Below are positions 62,640 through 64,000 of a DNA stretch of 64,000 nucleotides, one piece after another. The number at the start of each line of letters is the position of its first letter. The stretch's first letter is position 1. The stretch lies in the NCBI RefSeq assembly GCF_028453695.1, contig NC_135777.1, forward strand, positions 8,793,714-8,857,713, in the 5' to 3' direction. This stretch comes from Augochlora pura. Lineage: Eukaryota > Arthropoda > Insecta > Hymenoptera > Halictidae. Under the pieces are notes generated by a model. The model saw only the letters and a program-made list of their open reading frames with translations. It did no database searches and was not told where the DNA came from. Made by a program: the position numbers and the translations under genes.

Positions 62640-62890
62640 GAGGCTTCGAGGGATAGGGTGAGAGGAAAAGCTGGACAGAGAATTATAGAATGAAGGAAAA
62701 AGATAGGAAGAGAAATTTGAACAGAGGAAGATAGAAAAAGAGGAGCACAGAAACAAAGAGATACAAAAAGAGAGAAAGATAGAAAAAGATAAATATAAAA
62801 GGAGAGAAATATAGGTAAAGAGAAATGTGGAAATGTCGAAAGAGAAATGTAGAAAGATAAAAAGAGAAATATAGAAAGAGAGAGAGCTCG
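62640..62890 (+). repeat. Purine-rich (AGAAA)n-like tract
   Basis: About 250 bp almost free of pyrimidines except T, built from AGAGAAAT, AGAAAGA and AAAAGAGA words. It explains the Ser/Phe/Leu-rich frames on the other strand. Confidence 0.8.
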
Positions 62891-64000
62891 AAAGTCGACC
62901 TCCGGGACGAGAGACGGAGCGAGCCACATGCATATTGTATGCACCGTGCTGCACGGCACAGTTTTAAACAGGTTGCAGCGCGTTTCCTCGAACTGCTACG
63001 GCGACCGATAACGTAACAGGTTGCTGGAACAGGCCGAACGATCTGGTGCAAAGCTTCCGAACAATGTTTTTCACGGAACTGTCGCCGTCGGACAGGCTGC
63101 GAAATAATTGAGGATTATGAAGTCGATGGAACCGCCGCCGCCGCTGGATGTGTGACATTAGCGTTGGCAAACGAACACGCGATAGCTTCCGCCGTTGGCA
63201 AACAAGGGAACGTTGCCTCGGCTGCAAATAGAAGCGTTAAAGGAAACGACTGACGAAATGCTCTTTGCCGCAAAACCTCCGAAAATTTACTCGCAGGTAC
63301 TTCGATCGAGAGACCCTTTTTTCGAGCAGTTTCGAATTCATTCATATGTTCACCAGTTAGAACTTAATATGTATGTACTCCGATATCTTCTTTCAAGTGT
63401 TCAAGTGACATAACAATGTTACTGATAATTATGGTAATTTCAGAAGGCACTGCACTTGCTTCAAAAAATCTGTATCAATCTGGACTTTTATAAAATTTTA
63501 TTTAAATGCAGTAATTAGTTCGAACGTTCCGAGATCATATATTATTGTTTGAAACGTTAAGTAGCACTTTACCAATAAATACCTTCGAGTTTATGGTAAG
63601 TGATCGATGGGCTGTGAATATTTATGCAAAGTACAAATCATTTCAATTAATTGTAACAAACGTTAGATTGATAAAAACTTCTTCTTTATTTTAACGATTG
63701 TAGGTATAGAAGCTAAGAAAAAAAATGTCATTCTTTTCGAATAATTTGATTCGAAGTTCTTAAAATCGTTTGACCTTCGTGCCATTTCAAATTTTACCAA
63801 CTCTATTCGATCATGAATGCACTATATCTGATAATGATTCCATTTGAATCTACTGTGCGGCTACCTCCGGCATTCGCCAGTAGATGGACACCTTCCTCGA
63901 AACCGCTTGATCCTTCTCAGTTTGTTTACATACTACCCTTAACCATCCTACCAATATCCCTGCTGTGTCTGAGGCAGGGTCCAGCTAGAAAGCCTTACCC

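Larger units (their letters stand above)
57206..64000. other. Gene-poor right flank, repeats and GC islands only
   Basis: No exon was recognised on either strand. GC-rich, CpG-containing islands lie at 58080-58560, 61080-61760 and 62900-63300. Simple repeats occur at 59951, 61270, 61534 and 62640. The islands may be promoters or conserved intronic elements. Confidence 0.4.

Noticed and set aside
1..64000. CRISPR arrays, operons, phage or plasmid systems, rRNA and tRNA genes
   Set aside because: None was seen. The window is eukaryotic by its introns and gene families. A covariance-model tRNA scan could not be run, so a tRNA could have been missed.

Overview
The window looks like nuclear DNA of an insect, most likely a hymenopteran (bee, wasp or ant). 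The reasons are compact genes with small GT-AG introns inside a strongly AT-rich background, islands of CpG-containing GC-rich DNA, many microsatellites, TTAA-flanked piggyBac-type short elements, and protein-coding genes of clear animal type. The order is inferred from overall character; no species-specific marker was read. One run of 100 N at 57106-57205 is an assembly gap.

Layout. 1-1.9 kb: a broken partial duplicate of the Tudor gene found 8 kb downstream, followed by a broken piece of a poly(A)-binding protein gene. 1.9-8.5 kb: AT-rich intergenic DNA with two opposed copies of a Tc1-like short repeat and one promoter-like site. 8.5-13.2 kb (+): a complete 15-exon TDRD7-type LOTUS/Tudor gene, 1096 aa as modelled. 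15.5-16.4 kb (-): a small unrecognised four-exon gene model. 18.2-20.6 kb: GC-rich 5' region with a (GA)n tract. 20.6-35.3 kb (+): a complete 19-exon membrane adenylate cyclase of the AC8/Ac78C type, 1297 aa as modelled. 35.3-45.4 kb: about 10 kb without a convincing gene, probably 3'UTR and intergenic DNA. 45.4-52.9 kb (-): the C-terminal nine exons of the H3K27 demethylase UTX/KDM6A, from mid-TPR repeats to stop. 52.9-64 kb: no coding exon recognised; it is probably the long 5' intron or upstream region of UTX.

The three main genes are not an operon or a pathway: a germ-granule/piRNA protein, a cAMP-producing signalling enzyme and a chromatin demethylase simply lie next to each other. Exon borders were set by eye from GT/AG sites and phase; every junction in the three main models keeps frame. 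No clear undescribed biological system was found. The most unusual points are the decayed Tudor duplicate, a tandem duplication that creates a decoy 3' splice site in the Tudor gene, the unidentified small gene at 15.5-16.4 kb, and the two piggyBac-type miniature elements.
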